NCBI GenBank assembly: GCA_947561395.2 | Contig: OX387188.1 | Coordinates: 7,610,150-7,674,149 of the forward strand | DNA length: 64,000 nt | DNA from: Buxus sempervirens | Lineage: Eukaryota; Streptophyta; Magnoliopsida; Buxales; Buxaceae | Reading direction: 5' to 3' | Shown here: positions 1 through 11,628 of the stretch, piece by piece | How positions within the stretch are numbered: the first letter of the stretch is position 1 | Layout: each line of letters starts with the position of its first letter | Made by a program: the position numbers and the translations under genes | The notes under the pieces: model-generated | The model's database searches: none | What the model saw: only the letters and a program-made list of their open reading frames with translations | What the model was told of the DNA's origin: nothing

Positions 1-700
1 GAAACCTACTACCAACAAAACACCTCAAAGAAAACCCTCCCATTGGGCCTAGGACTCGTTTTCACCTCTCAACCCTAACATTTAACTAACATACAATTTT
101 TGGCCGAAAATGGGAAAACAAGGTTGGGGTGGTGTTGCTTACCTCTTGCAAACAACCAAGCAAGTTGTATAGCCTCTAAATCAACCCACGAACAGCTCCT
201 TGCTTGCTTCTTGGTTGATTCCTCACAAAACCTCCACCAAAGCACCCACATGAAAATGGCTTCCCTTGGTTTCTTCCTTTGTTTTCTTGCAAGAAAACAC
301 TTCTAATGGGTTTGAAATGGATGGGGGACGAAAATAGGGAAAAAGGAAGAGAAGGAGATGAAGAAAATGAGAGAGAGTGGGAGAAGAGAGTGAAGAGAGG
401 AAAGGGTTTTGGGCAAATGGGGTTGGTCGTGAATGGCCTTCCCTTTGGCTATTTTCTCCACTTAAGTGGCCTCCCACAAGACACTGTATTTACAAATTTG
501 CCACTCCTACCTATATTGCACAACACTAACCACACTTAGCATATTTTCTCACTTTGATATTCTACTTTATTCATCAATTTGAAATTGCTCACCTCCATAA
601 CCTGCTGACAGCCCGGAGCTTAGCCACTTAAACTGGCTTTAGGCTTGAGCTGCTCTAGCTTCACCTACACACCAAACTCACTAATTAGGGTATGCTAGGG
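1..700. other. Unassigned sequence at the left edge
   Basis: I recognise no gene, RNA or repeat boundary here. The stretch at 300-420 is purine-rich on the plus strand and opens short frames that look like composition effects, not coding. It lies beyond the 3' end of the Helitron helicase homology, so it could be Helitron 3' non-coding sequence or the flank. I did not find a hairpin followed by CTRR that would mark the Helitron end. Confidence 0.3.
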
Positions 701-3511
701 ATGTTGGAACGGGGTTTCATACATGATGTAACACGCGAGAGTGCAACATAGAGTTGATCATGTGTGAATACTAGATTTGGTAAATATATGCCAACACTTC
801 TGAAACTTTGTCCTTGACTTTTGTTGATTGTCATTACAAAAGCAAGGCGAACAGGAAGCTATCTTCTCTTTAAGGTAAAAGGCAAATCTACACTTGATGA
901 AGATGTTACAATCCTTGGGATTAAGACAGTTTCACCTATATTTGCTCCTGTTATTTGCTTTGCTTCAATAACTCGCCGTTGGAGCTTTTGAACAATGAGG
1001 CATGCACCATTACAAAGGCCTATTGAAGGATTTAGATTTCGTAGTAATATGATAGGAGCACCGACCTTTAATTTTAGATGATGTTTTGGCATGCCACTAA
1101 GGGTTAAAGAATTTAGGTACTCTATGGGATACATGTTATCTTCAAGAATTGGATTACCTTCAATATGGTTGCTATTGTCAGCACTGAAATAATTTTGAAA
1201 ATTTCCAGGGATGATGGAAAGAATTTTATCATTTATAATATCAACATCTTCGTTTTTTAGTGCCAAGATTGCACATTCTTGCAAGTATGAAGGTTCATGG
1301 TATCTTTGATGCAGAGCAAGATAAATGTGAACAATTAGTGATTCTACACTTGTTCTTTCGTCTTTGATTAAGAGGTCATCCGGAATTTTAATCCAATCAG
1401 ATTCTCCATTTGTTGATGATGAAAGGTAGGTATGGATCCATTTCCAACGTCAAGTATCCAATTTGTGAAATTTTCAATTTCTAAGAGCCTTTCATTGGAG
1501 AGATTAGCGGAAGATAAGCGCATATTAATATTTAAATGGAATAGTTGGCAATGTGTCCAGATGTTTGATTTTTGGATTGAAGAAGAAACAATCTCTTCCC
1601 TTGCTCCTTTTTGTATTACTGGTAAGATTTGTCTAAAATCTCCTCCAATAAGGATAACTTTTCCACCAAAAGGTAAGTTTATTGCATCTTGGTTTACTAC
1701 TTTCATCAAGTCTTTAAGTGTTCGATCAACAGCTTCAAAAGCATGTCGATGTATCATTGGTGCTTTGTCCCAAATTATTAAATGTGCTATTCGTATTAGC
1801 TCTGCCAAGTGCGTTTGTTAACTGATTGCGCAAGTTGATCCTTCATGTAATTGTAGTGGGATTTTAAAACAGGAATGCACTGTTCTTCCACCAGGTAGCA
1901 GTGATTCCAAAAGATGCAACAGTAAGTAAAATTTTTCTTTCGCTTCATAATTTAGCAGTGATTGTCTTCCATAAAATGTTTTTCCTGTTCCACTACTGCC
2001 ATACAAAAAGAATAACCCGCCTGACATGCTGTTTCATGCATTCAGAATGGTGTTAAAAACCAATCTTTGCTCACGATTTAATTGTCGATGCATTTCGTCA
2101 AATTGGTCATTTAATAGTGCTGCATCGTAATTCAATTCTTCAAGGATAAGCCTGTTTTGAAGGAGTATGTTACTTTCAAATATAGGCAATGGCATGCCAG
2201 GAAAATCCTTCAATGATGTTCAATTTTTATTCAAGATTTTTTCAATTTCATGCAAAGCAATATTTCGTAACTCATCAGATGATGGGTTACATGTTTGGCG
2301 CCTTGCTTGTAAGAGGAAATTGTCTGTAAAATTTTCCCAATGAGTATTCCACAAGTCATGCAGATTGGAGATTTCAAAAAACATGAGCATCGATGCAAAC
2401 ATGACGAAGTTGATATGAAGATGCCCATGTGTTAGCTTCAGAAAGAGCTTCATTCCATTCATTATCATCGTTAAGAAGGCCAAGTGCGATGCAAGCAGCT
2501 TTGAAGGTTGAATATTCAACTCCATTGACTGTTCGTATATCCTTATAAGAATTGGCGCCACAAAAAATGTGTAGCAGCATGTGCAAATAATATCGTTCAC
2601 CAGATGCCAGATGAGCGAAATATAATCTTCCTATTGTATCATAAGATTGTCGTCTTGTCCATTCTTTATTTTTTCTATTCCAAACCCAAAACCTTGGAAA
2701 TTCAACATATGTCAAATTTCGAGCATCTGAGTATACTCTGTTTGCTTCAACCCATGGAGTGAACATGGTTCTTTCAATATTTTGTCTTGATAGGACATGA
2801 TGGAGATCATCGGTGTCGCTAAAGATTACGACTTGCTGATTTTCCAAATGATATTCTAGTCTTTCAATAGCTGGATGTCTTTGATGTAAATCAAATTCAA
2901 AAATGCGCCAACATGCTTCTGATGCTGATATATAACGACAATCTAGATTTTTTTGATTTCATCAACATGATCAAATTGCTGGCCTTTTGTGATATTCTGT
3001 GTGACATTGTCATTTTCTATCACAACAGTTGCTCTATCAGGACCTTTGTGAATATACTTAAATAAATACTTTGTCATTGTTGGACAACCAACAATTTCAA
3101 CATTTATGTGACTATCGTAACATGTCAACAATTCAACGTTGTAAGGAATAACCCATTGGTTATCTAAATGAATACCATTAATCATGGTTGTTTTGCCATC
3201 ATTTCGGCACCAATAAATGGGAAATCCATTAAGTCCAATTGTTGTTTCATTGGAAAATTGTTTCGGATATCCTTTTGAGCATTTGTTATCAACCATGCAC
3301 GGTGCAAAAGGATTTATTGCACCACAAGGTCCATGTATCATGAACTTGCTTATTGTTTCATATGCTAATGGATCAATCTCTATACCAGGAAGTTCTGCAC
3401 TGACTATTCTGCCAATGTCTTCAATTGACGTAGGCTTATCATCTGTTGACAGAGGGAATAGCATGTGAACATGAGGTAGCCCACGCTTTTGAAATTCTAC
3501 AACATAAAGGT

Positions 3512-3600
3512 CTACAAGAAAATTTGTGTTTTGTAGTTAGGTTTAAATAAAGTAATTTCGATTTCATACAGGAGAATGAGTTGTGTAAAAAAATATTTAC
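3512..3600 (-). other. Intron inside the Helitron Rep domain
   Basis: On the minus strand the sequence reads exon GCAG, donor GTAAAT, then acceptor TTCTTGTAG and exon ACCTTTATG. Removing these 89 bases joins KIFGKIIA to DLYVVEFQKRGLPHVH in one frame (phase 1), which restores the expected run into the HUH motif. The splice sites are intact although the gene is not. Confidence 0.8.
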
Positions 3601-4923
3601 CTGCTATTATTTTTCCAAATATTTTTGTTTCTTTAACATCATGTAGCAGTTGTTTTAACTTCATTTTAAAAACTCAAGCAATTATGTCTGGTCTGTCTTC
3701 TGGTCTTTGACCATTTATAAGATGTATGCTGTGCTCAATTTCGATCCGTTTTAGGTTACATGTAAATGTAATGAAAAGGTCTAGAGAGCCGGCCCATCTA
3801 CAGATTGCAATTGCATCTTGATAATGCTGGATCATGTTTCATGGACCACCAGTGAACGAAGATGGAAGAATAAATCGTTTGCCAACTGCAGTAGCTAGAT
3901 TATCTCCAGCTGTTACAGCATCATGTAATCCTTGATAAAGTTCAGAACGCAATTGCTTTTGATTATTTCTTATCCATCTTAAACGGTTTTCTTCTATTGC
4001 AGCATAAGCATCAACTACACATTGTTGAAAAAGGTATCCACCTTGCAAGATAGTTTTGCCTTCAATTAACCGGTATTGAATTTGAAATGCATAAAATTCT
4101 CTTATTGAAACAGTATCTCTGGCAGAATTACGATGAGGACTTCTTCGTCTGCAAGCTATACCTATTCGCCATCCATCTTCACCATATGGAAATAGCAAAG
4201 GATATTGTAGTGGCATGTAGCTTGGATGTGTTTCATTACTTCTACGCAAAGAATGGTCAACTGTTGAAACGACAATGTCACGATGGTTGCAATCTTCAAA
4301 ACCGTCTCCAACCATTAGAGCTGCAACGGAAGGATTTACTTCTGTTGTAGAGATGTTGTCATGAACCAATGATATCCGGTTTCGAATTTCATTTTCAGTG
4401 TCATAGATGTAAAGCTGAGCAAATTTTGGACACGATTCCGGAGTTGGTAGAAGTGATCCAATGTTGTGGTAATTTTCTCCACTGATTCGAAAAGTGTAAG
4501 GACCTCTGCCATTAATTAAATTATAATCAATTTTCCCACCCATAGAAGTGAAGGAGAACATTGAATTGTAGACGCGAATCAAATCTTTGAACTTTGATCG
4601 TGCAATATCATGCCTGCCATCATACAATTCTTGCAACAGTGGAGGTGTCTCTAATAATAATGGCAAATTACTTTGCCATTTTGACAGCAGAGAAGAAACT
4701 CAGGATTTGTTATTCTACTTTGTGATGATTGTTCATGAATCCACATTTTGGCCCCACATTTTTGGCATGTGTGTTGTGGTTGGCCAAAGTCTAAATGTGC
4801 AGTGAATCTTCTCCTACGTCTGGGATTCATGTCTGCATTTTCAACACCTACATAGAAATTGGTCGATGAAAGAAGTTTGAAAAATATAAAGTCAAATATA
4901 ATTATAAGGTTGAATAAGCTTAC

Positions 4924-5224
4924 TTGTAGAGGGAGAAACTGTAGGAAATCCAGTATTTGTACTGGTTCTCCTCTCATGCATAACTTGCATTCTATGATTT
5001 CGAGCCAAGTTATGGCTAGAAGTTACATTTGTATTTTGAATACCTAGGTATGAATTGAACGATGAGCAAAATAAGGAAGGAATGTGAGAAGAAGGATTCA
5101 TAAAGTTAAATACACTTACTTGTAGAAGATCTTATGTTTGGATTGGCTGCCCTTTGTCGTAGAATTTGTTTTCTACGATGTCGAGGTAAGTTGTACGTAG
5201 AGTTCATGTTTATATTTTGTGTAT
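4924..5224 (-). repeat. Duplicated short exons at the Helitron N-terminus
   Basis: Two short exon-like units lie upstream of the exon that begins at 4847. Unit A is 5120-5224 (105 bp) and unit B is 4924-5043 (120 bp). Each is bordered on the minus strand by an acceptor (TATGTATAG or ATACCTAG) and a donor (CAA|GTAAGT or CAA|GTAAGC). Both lengths are multiples of three and both borders are phase 1, so extra copies would not shift the frame. Their peptides share a pattern: DTQNINMNSTYNLPRHRR in A, IQNTNVTSSHNLARNHR in B, and VENADMNPRRRRR at the start of the next exon. They look like diverged tandem copies of one exon plus intron. Confidence 0.6.
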
Positions 5225-5689
5225 CTATACATAAAGTTATCGGTAACAGAAGTCGATTCAATGTAGTAATTATTGATAGGAATATTATTTTCATAAGATT
5301 TAAGACTTTACTTACTGATGTTTCAGTTGAGATAATAGAACGGAGTGCTATTCAAATGTGAGGTATTCGTCTTTCTATCTACTTGCTTGAAAATTGGGAA
5401 GGAAAATGATTGAGTGAAACATAAGTATGACTATAACTTGTTTGTTGAAATTTAAGGAAATTTTGACTAAAAAAAAATGTTAAAACTAAGCGCGAAAGGA
5501 AGATGGTAAAGAGGTATAGCACAACTTACGATTTTAGGAAAGACTTAGAAACTGGAAATTTCTAGTGTTTTCTTGCAAAGAATATAATTACCTATATGTA
5601 AGATGCCAACATATTTTATGTAAGAAGAAAGATATTCAAGATTTTGGTCATATAATATTTTTGTGAGAATAAGTTATTAATGTACTGTT

Positions 5690-7760
5690 GGAGATTTTGC
5701 TTGCCAATAATAATAAAGTATATTAGTCATTAATAAGTAAGAAATTAATTGAGAGTTCATAGAATTATAATTACGTCTCTTATAGAAATGTTATTAGATA
5801 AAAAGTAATATGAATGAAAGGACAAACTTGCACCATGGTATACTAGAACAGTTATGTAAATAAAATAATGTTCTAATGAAATTACACACATGAAGGAGAT
5901 ATAATAGAGACGAAATAAATGCATAAATAGTAAGAAATGAAAATAATGACAATAATCACGGAGACAAAGTAAATCCAGATCGTATTGACAAATTGCATTT
6001 GGCAACAAAAGTAAATGCAGCAGATATAACGGAGGTGAAATGATAATGTGAACGAAGAGAGAAATAATGATAATAAGGCGGACAAAAATAATAATGGAAA
6101 GAAAAATCATGGGAAAAAATGATAACAATAATAATAACAATAATAACGAAGACGAAAATTACAATTATAGCGATAACAGTGCAGGCAACGTCAATTATAA
6201 TAAAAAAATAGGAATAGTCACATGGACAAACATGAAGACAATAGATATAACCATTGAAGTGAATAACCAAAAAAAAATGCTTACGTTGGAAAAATTAACA
6301 ATGAAGGTTCAAAGGAACTAACCTGTCACCAGCTGACACAATATCCTAGAGGTAGAAAACCAAGAAAAGTCAACTTCACTGAACGACAAAGAGTCTAAAT
6401 CAAGTGTTGAATAATGAACAGCACCTAAAGCAGAGACAAAAATGATTGAGTCTTATTTATCCAAAACAGAAATTAAATCGAAACGATAAGAATAATGACA
6501 ATAATAACAAACTGAAAAATAATTAATAATGGGCATGAAAATAATAACGAAGGAAAAAAAAATAACAATAATAACAGTAATTTAAAAAATAATAATAATA
6601 AATAACACAAAAATAAATACAATAGGATGTTTTGCTATTTGTGAAAAAAGGAACTTTTTTGAAAAGTAATTTTGGATATAATTCTGATATAAGTGAAACC
6701 ATGTTTTAATGAAACTAAACGCACGAAGTAGAATGACTAATCATATAAACATATGAATAATACCAACAATAATAATGCAGACAAAAGACTAAAATGTAAT
6801 AAATATAACAATTGAACTGATAAACAAAAATAAATGTAGTAGATATAATAGAGTAATGTTAAGGACAAAGGGATAATCGGGGGGGGGGGGGGGGGGCGGG
6901 GCGCAAAAATAATGACAAAAAACAAAAATCAGGTGAAAAAAAAAACAATAATAACAAAGACAAAAAATAACAATTTATGCAATAATGATGCAATCAAATG
7001 ATTTTTATCAAAGTTATGGAGACTTTGTTACTATTATTTTCAAATGTGTTCCATATACTTTCTGTATTTTTATACAGTTTGGTTGTATTTGTAATATTCT
7101 TGCTCGATATTCGACAAAATTTACGTTACCGTCCTTAAGCACAAATGATACTTTGATAATAAATAAATTTTAGTAGTTATTTATTTTAAGACTTTTTTTG
7201 ATATAAAAAATACACCAATTCCTGAAGATGTTGGTTATTACTTTTTAAAAGTGCTTAGTGTGTTATTTTAAGGAAACGAATTTTTTGGAGAAGTGATTTT
7301 ATTTGGCAAGAATAATAAAATGTATTAGTTATTTAATAAGTAAAAAATTAATTGAGACTTATTACAATTATAGTTATAAATCTGATATAAATGAAATCAT
7401 GTTTTAATGAAGCTAAATGCATGAAGCAGCATGACTAATCATATAAACATTTCAATAATAACAACAATAATAATGCACAGAAATGACTAAAATGTAATAA
7501 ATATAACCATTGAACTGATAAACAAAAATAAATGTAGTAGATATAACAGAGACAAAGTACTCATAAGAAGAAAGAAACAAACAATGATAATAAGGGGGGC
7601 AAAAAAAAATGACCAAAACAAAAATCTGGGAAAATAAATAATAAGAACAATAATAACGAATACAAAAAATGACAATTATTGCAATAATGATGTAGATAAA
7701 TTTGCAACAGCATTAGTGAAACTTGATTTATGATAAAAATATAAACTCAAAACAATGCAT
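5690..7760. repeat. AT-rich stretch with a diverged direct repeat
   Basis: Low-complexity DNA full of AAT/AAC triplets. A block starting with TAATCATATAAACAT at 6738 recurs at 7437 and continues through matching phrases (ACTAAAATGTAATAAATATA, then AACTGATAAACAAAAATAAA). A related phrase at 6225-6265 and the motif TAATAAGTAAGAAATTAATTG (5730) versus its relative at 7335 suggest a third, older copy. The open frames across it are translations of simple sequence. It may be non-coding Helitron sequence, but I see no proof. A run of G with one C lies near 6880-6900. Confidence 0.6.
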
Positions 7761-8089
7761 GAGGGAGCTTGAAAGAAAACTAATATAAAAAAGATGATCA
7801 TGATTGTAATGATCCGCTAATGATAGACGAAGATATTCTAAATCAGCGAATAAAAAAAAGGCCCAAATAATACAGGATGATGCAGTTTCATGTTTAAAGC
7901 TTGGCTGTCATCCTTGTGTCAAGATCATGAGATGGAAAAAAACCAATATTATACGAAGCAATATCATTGTGACGATGCTATTGCTCCCAGGTTGGAGATC
8001 TATAGTGAATGAAATGGAAGAATGGACAGAAGACAAAGAAATCCATGAAAGTCCACAGTATGCAACGATTCTTATTTAGAAAAATAATT

Positions 8090-8655
8090 TGTATTATTAA
8101 GTGTCGATGCAGTAGCTGGCACCCTGCTCAAATTGGCAACTGAAGGTATCATAGCATTACATAGATTTGGAGCTCCTCTGTTAGTACAGTAGATAAATAA
8201 AACGCATAAAGTAAGATAGTTTGCACGTCCAATGAGAAAGGAACAGAACGTCATTGAACCATTTATATTTCAATTAAACAAAAGACATACATCTTCCAAC
8301 TCGGAAGTACATCGAAATAACAGAAATACAGCCAGAGATTTCGCACCTCCAACACAGGTGACTAAGCACAGCAAAATAAACATAGAGCTTCAATGAACTG
8401 ATCAAGCACGTCCAATACAGGTCGATAACTTCAACCAAATGAAGACAGAAAACAAAGAACAAATTTAACACTTTCACAAAGGAGATTTGGCACTTTAGCC
8501 TTCCATCAATTGATGTAGCACTTCCGCAAAAACCTTTACCACTTCGACAAAACAGATTTAGTACTTTAGCGTTCGATGAATTGCTATAGGACTTTCGGAA
8601 AAACCAATTTAGCACTTCAGCCTTCGATCAGCTGATTTAGCACTTTCAGAAACAC
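8090..8655. repeat. Diverged tandem repeat of about 50 bp
   Basis: Between 8465 and 8655 the phrases TTTAGCACTTT, GCCTTCGATCA and AAAAACC recur about every 50 bp (for example GATTTGGCACTTTAGCC, AGATTTAGTACTTTAGCG, CCAATTTAGCACTTCAGCC). One unit is longer by about 20 bp. Looser relatives (TTCGCACCTCCAA, AGCACGTCCAA) extend leftwards to about 8225. No coding function is visible. Confidence 0.55.
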
Positions 8656-8708
8656 AGGCGGTGGAAAAAACAGAGTTCTCCTTCGATCAAACCACTCACA
8701 TAGTCGGT

Positions 8709-8884
8709 GGTGTTCGAAGAGCCAACCATTTTCTTCTACGAGGATTTCCTCTTGCGATTCCTCTTGGAGCGCCTGGGGACGACACGCGTTCCACCCTGTC
8801 CCACACCTCATCAGCCTTCTTCAGCTCGGCTGGCTCATCAGCCTTCTTCAGCTCGGCTGGCTCCGGTTTTTTTGAGCCAGTAGT
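8709..8884 (+). repeat. Left arm of a 5-kb inverted repeat
   Basis: This segment aligns with the reverse complement of 13847-13999. Shared phrases include CTACGAGGA, GATTCCTCTTGG, AGCGCCTGG, GACGACACGCGT and, at the inner edge, CTCCGGTTT...TTGAGCCA. Similarity starts near GGTGTTCG and stops at the inner edge. The two arms face each other across about 5 kb that holds gene fragments and a minisatellite, as expected for the ends of a Mutator-like or Pack-MULE element. I found no clear 9-bp TSD outside the arms. Confidence 0.6.
8808..8861 (+). repeat. 27-bp direct duplication in the left arm
   Basis: Two consecutive identical 27-bp units begin with TCATCAGCCTTCTTC. The right arm at 13847-13999 has only one related, diverged unit, so this is a later local duplication. 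Confidence 0.85.
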
Positions 8885-10049
8885 ACTGATGACGAACTGA
8901 GAAGCCGTGTGAGCAAATGGCGACGTGTCCATGAGCTTCAGGACTAGGGTTTTTACCGGTCGCAGTTGCAGAGCGGGTAGTTTCACCCGATCTGAAGGTC
9001 GTTCCACGATCACGAAGCTTTACTTCCACAATCAGTCGCATAGAGGAGCGCTCGCAGCTTTGTGGGTGCTTTTGCTTCCCATTTTCTTTCCCAGTCTGTT
9101 CAGTCCCTTGGGCCGCGCTTCTCCTTCGATCTTCTCGGTATGTAGCTCGGCTTCGCCGGATCTTGATTTTGCTTTTGGTTGTCGAGGATTCTGTGCTCAT
9201 TTTGTTGTTTTCAGAGATGGTTTTGTTGTTTTCAGAGAGGATTTTGTGCTCATTTTGTTGTTGTTCTTACTGTCTTTTCTGGTTCGTCTGGGAGCGAAAT
9301 CAGGGTTTGATCTTTTCAAAGCTAGTTATGGAAATTTTTGTGTTAGTGCTTCCGATTCGTGAGTTAAGTGATTGCTGTTTTGATTGTGTCTCCTGTGGCG
9401 CACGGTAGCTGGACTTACCTGTTAATTGAACAAAACGGATTTGGAAATATATCCATTCTTTGGAGATTCGTCTTAGTCTGATGAGTCAACAAAGTTGACT
9501 GGGGAAGTCAGTCATTTTGAGTTAACTGGCTTCAGCTTAACGAGTGAGATGCCATTCACTCAGCAGCTCATCCAATGGATTCTATTCCTTGGATAAACTG
9601 GGTGTAGCGAGTATGAAATCAAAGTCCAGGACGCTTCCCACTCCGTTAATGACTAGTACCCTGATCAATCAAATTGAGATCAACTCCTTTCTTAAATGTA
9701 TCAATTCGGTTGAAGTGTAACAGGGAAATAATAATGGAAGAGGCAGATGAGGGTAGGATCTTGGTTGGATGAGAGGACGAACTTAGATTATAACAGTTTT
9801 AGATTTCGTCTTTTTCCTTACCTTATTGTTGACCACTTCTGTTCTTTTTCATTGTTTGGTAGGCACTTATATAAGCTTAAAATTCTGAGTCGGTTGACTT
9901 GTGCCACTTTAAAATTCAAGGTAAAAAGATTTTTTGATGGGTGGGTGGATGACACCCATGCATGAACCTCATCATGCAAGTGTAGGACTTACCTTGTATA
10001 AATTTCAATCTAATTTCTCAGCATATATTGAATAGCCTGCACTTTTCAG

Positions 10050-10303
10050 GAATGGAATGCTCCCAAACCAAGACATGTGCCTCTATTAAAGGGTGCTTTG
10101 CAACGTCCAACTGTGAGTATAGGGCTTATTGGATGATATTTTTCATGAAATTGGTGTTCCAAATTTATTAAAAATGAAGTTGTTATGTAACATGAATAAT
10201 ATATTGTTTCCATTTATCCAGTCAAATGAGCTACGATCAGATATCCGGTCTCCTTTGGCTAACCAGGGATGGAAAACCTGTGGTGAATCTCCAAAAAGAT
10301 CTG
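10050..10303 (+). pseudogene. Two exon-like blocks of unknown origin
   Basis: Block 1 (10050-10112) follows CTTTTCAG, ends before GTGAGTAT and reads EWNAPKPRHVPLLKGALQ. Block 2 (10222-10303) follows TTTATCCAG and ends before GTGAGTG. In phase with block 1 it reads SNELRSDIRSPLANQGWK. In the next frame it reads SYDQISGLLWLTRDGKPVV, which looks equally protein-like. I do not recognise the family. The clean splice borders suggest captured exons. Confidence 0.45.
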
Positions 10304-10619
10304 GTGAGTGATTGCTAGAGCTATCATATAAGTTGATTTTTACTTATATGATATCCGGTCTCCTTTTACTTCTAATTGATTTTTTTTGGTATGCCTCTAT
10401 CAAATCGTTTTATAGGTTGTAATTTGCAGTTTATTGAGTTTAACTGGATACAATTATTGCATCAGTACTTCAATCCGTTTTGATTGATGTTATTTGTTAA
10501 GAATCTGGTCTTTGGATACATGTTTTCTTCTGAGATATGCATTGGACAGTAATTGCTTTTTGAATTTTCAAATTCTTAGCAACCGATCGAGCGTGTTAAT
10601 TTTTGCGGATCAATTGCGT

Positions 10620-10914
10620 GAACGATTGTTTCCAGATGATCTCTACTTGTTCGTGGCGAATGTTGCCATGAAATTTGGAGTATAATCGGTTCCAATTCGC
10701 ATTGTTTTACTTTTAAGCTGTGTTTGTTTTACTTTTAAGCTGTGTTTGTTTTACTAGACATGAATTTATTACTGAATGTTCCATTTTAATAATTGGTGGT
10801 CCAATTGCTAGGTACCTACAGCAACAAGGTTCTCTAACAGAAGGGGCAAGAGGAAGTTATCATTTTTTCAACACAAATTTCTACCAGAAGCTTAAGGAAG
10901 CTATATCACGCAAG
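10620..10914 (+). pseudogene. ULP1/OTS-type SUMO protease fragment
   Basis: The block at 10811-10914 reads RYLQQQGSLTEGARGSYH followed by FFNTNFYQKLKEAISRK and ends at a donor (AAG|GTATAT). This matches the start of the C48 cysteine protease domain of plant ULP1/OTS SUMO proteases, where a Y/FLQQQ helix is followed by HFFNTYFYKKL. Upstream, near 10620-10680, ERLFPDDLY resembles the segment just before the domain, but the frame is lost after it. The catalytic His, Asp and Cys lie further downstream in the family and are absent, so the fragment cannot be active. Confidence 0.7.
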
Positions 10915-11371
10915 GTATATTTTTTGGGTGTTTCTCCATGATAATTTTTTTTCTTTTGAGTCAAATCATGATGCCAGTTTGTGATAGATTTGACAATGAA
11001 ACTGTAGAAGTAGGTAACAAGTTGGTTCATATTTGATCACATAGTCAAATTGCCATGAAAATCTATCAACTCATGAATTACAGAAAAAATTGCTATCCAC
11101 TTGGTTGAAGTATCAAAAAACAAGAAATAAACTTGTTTCAGTCATCAGATGGTGACTCATAAAATACATCTTACACTGAGACAACTTGACAATTTCTGTT
11201 TTAAGTTTCTTACATCATTATTTCTCTTCAAAGCAGAAAAGCACAATGGTAGAAGCACAGCATGTTGCTTAGTTTTCTTATATGTTTGCTTATGTGGTAA
11301 AGTCTAATCATTGCATTCTACTACAAGAACTCTTCAAGTGAGTTATTGGTGCTTCGGTCCAGTATTTTCAG

Positions 11372-11628
11372 GTCATTCTAGGTGTTGGTTTCGGCATATC
11401 AAAACCAGAGCATGTGAAACAGGTTTGTTGTAACATATAACTCAATGTTTACTATATTGAAGTCATATTGATTCATTTGAGAGATCTGTCACCAATTCCT
11501 TCTTTTTTTGCTCATTCTAGATAGCGGGATGGGGAGCTGCTAGTGTGATTGTTGGTAGTGCGGCAGTGAAATTACTGGGGGAAGCAAAATCTCTAGAAGA
11601 AGGGTTAAAGCCAATGGCTTCACTTTGA
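11372..11628 (+). pseudogene. Tryptophan synthase alpha, C-terminal fragment
   Basis: Exon 1 (11372-11422, after TATTTTCAG, before GTTTGT) reads VILGVGFGISKPEHVKQ. Exon 2 (11521-11628, after TCATTCTAG) reads [19 protein letters not shown] and ends in TGA. This is the last part of the TIM barrel of TrpA, the plastid enzyme that splits indole-3-glycerol phosphate: the GFGIS phosphate-binding loop and the G-A-D-G-V-I-V-G-S strand. Here the usual ADG has become AAS. The catalytic Glu and Asp lie in the missing upstream part. The fragment is in frame and spliceable but only about 50 residues long. Confidence 0.85.

Larger units (their letters stand above)
724..5294 (-). pseudogene. Decayed Helitron Rep-helicase gene
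   Basis: This is the rolling-circle replicase-helicase of a plant Helitron, which normally nicks and unwinds element DNA in the nucleus. Reading right to left there is an N-terminal zinc-finger-like part (CQKCGAKMWIHE, near 4740), the Helitron-like N domain, the HUH motif (GLPHVHML, His-x-His at 3465-3473), the two-tyrosine motif (YLFKYIHK, about 3045-3068), and a PIF1-type helicase. The helicase has Walker A (GSSGTGKT, about 1978-2001), Walker B (IWDKAPM, about 1755-1775) and the last motifs (INKSQGQSF and VALSRVTS, about 724-830). It is dead: stops at 3839-3841, 3674-3676 and 859-861, frameshifts near 4660, 2945, 2395, 1930 and 1400, and Lys in place of the catalytic Walker B Glu. At least the first two stops (TGA) fit CGA-to-TGA decay. 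Homology ends abruptly near 724, so the C-terminus is missing or diverged. Confidence 0.93.
8925..11628 (+). pseudogene. Chimeric gene-fragment region (ULP1 + TrpA pieces)
   Basis: A run of exon-like pieces on the plus strand comes from at least two unrelated genes. A possible leader exon (8925 to about 9138) opens a Ser/Arg-rich peptide starting MSMSFRTRVFTGRSC. Exon-like blocks with good splice borders follow at 10050-10112 and 10222-10303. Next come a fragment of a SUMO protease ending at 10914 and two exons of tryptophan synthase alpha ending at a stop at 11626-11628. No single frame can be built through all of these, and each parent gene is represented by only a small part. With inverted arms at 8709-8884 and 13847-13999 around it, the simplest reading is gene-fragment capture by a Pack-MULE-type element. 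Whether it is transcribed cannot be judged from sequence. Confidence 0.7.

Noticed and set aside
5757..6321. Frames of 104-127 residues, hydrophobic on the minus strand and Asn-rich on the plus strand
   Set aside because: They are translations of AAT/AAC-rich simple sequence with no domain and no splice context.
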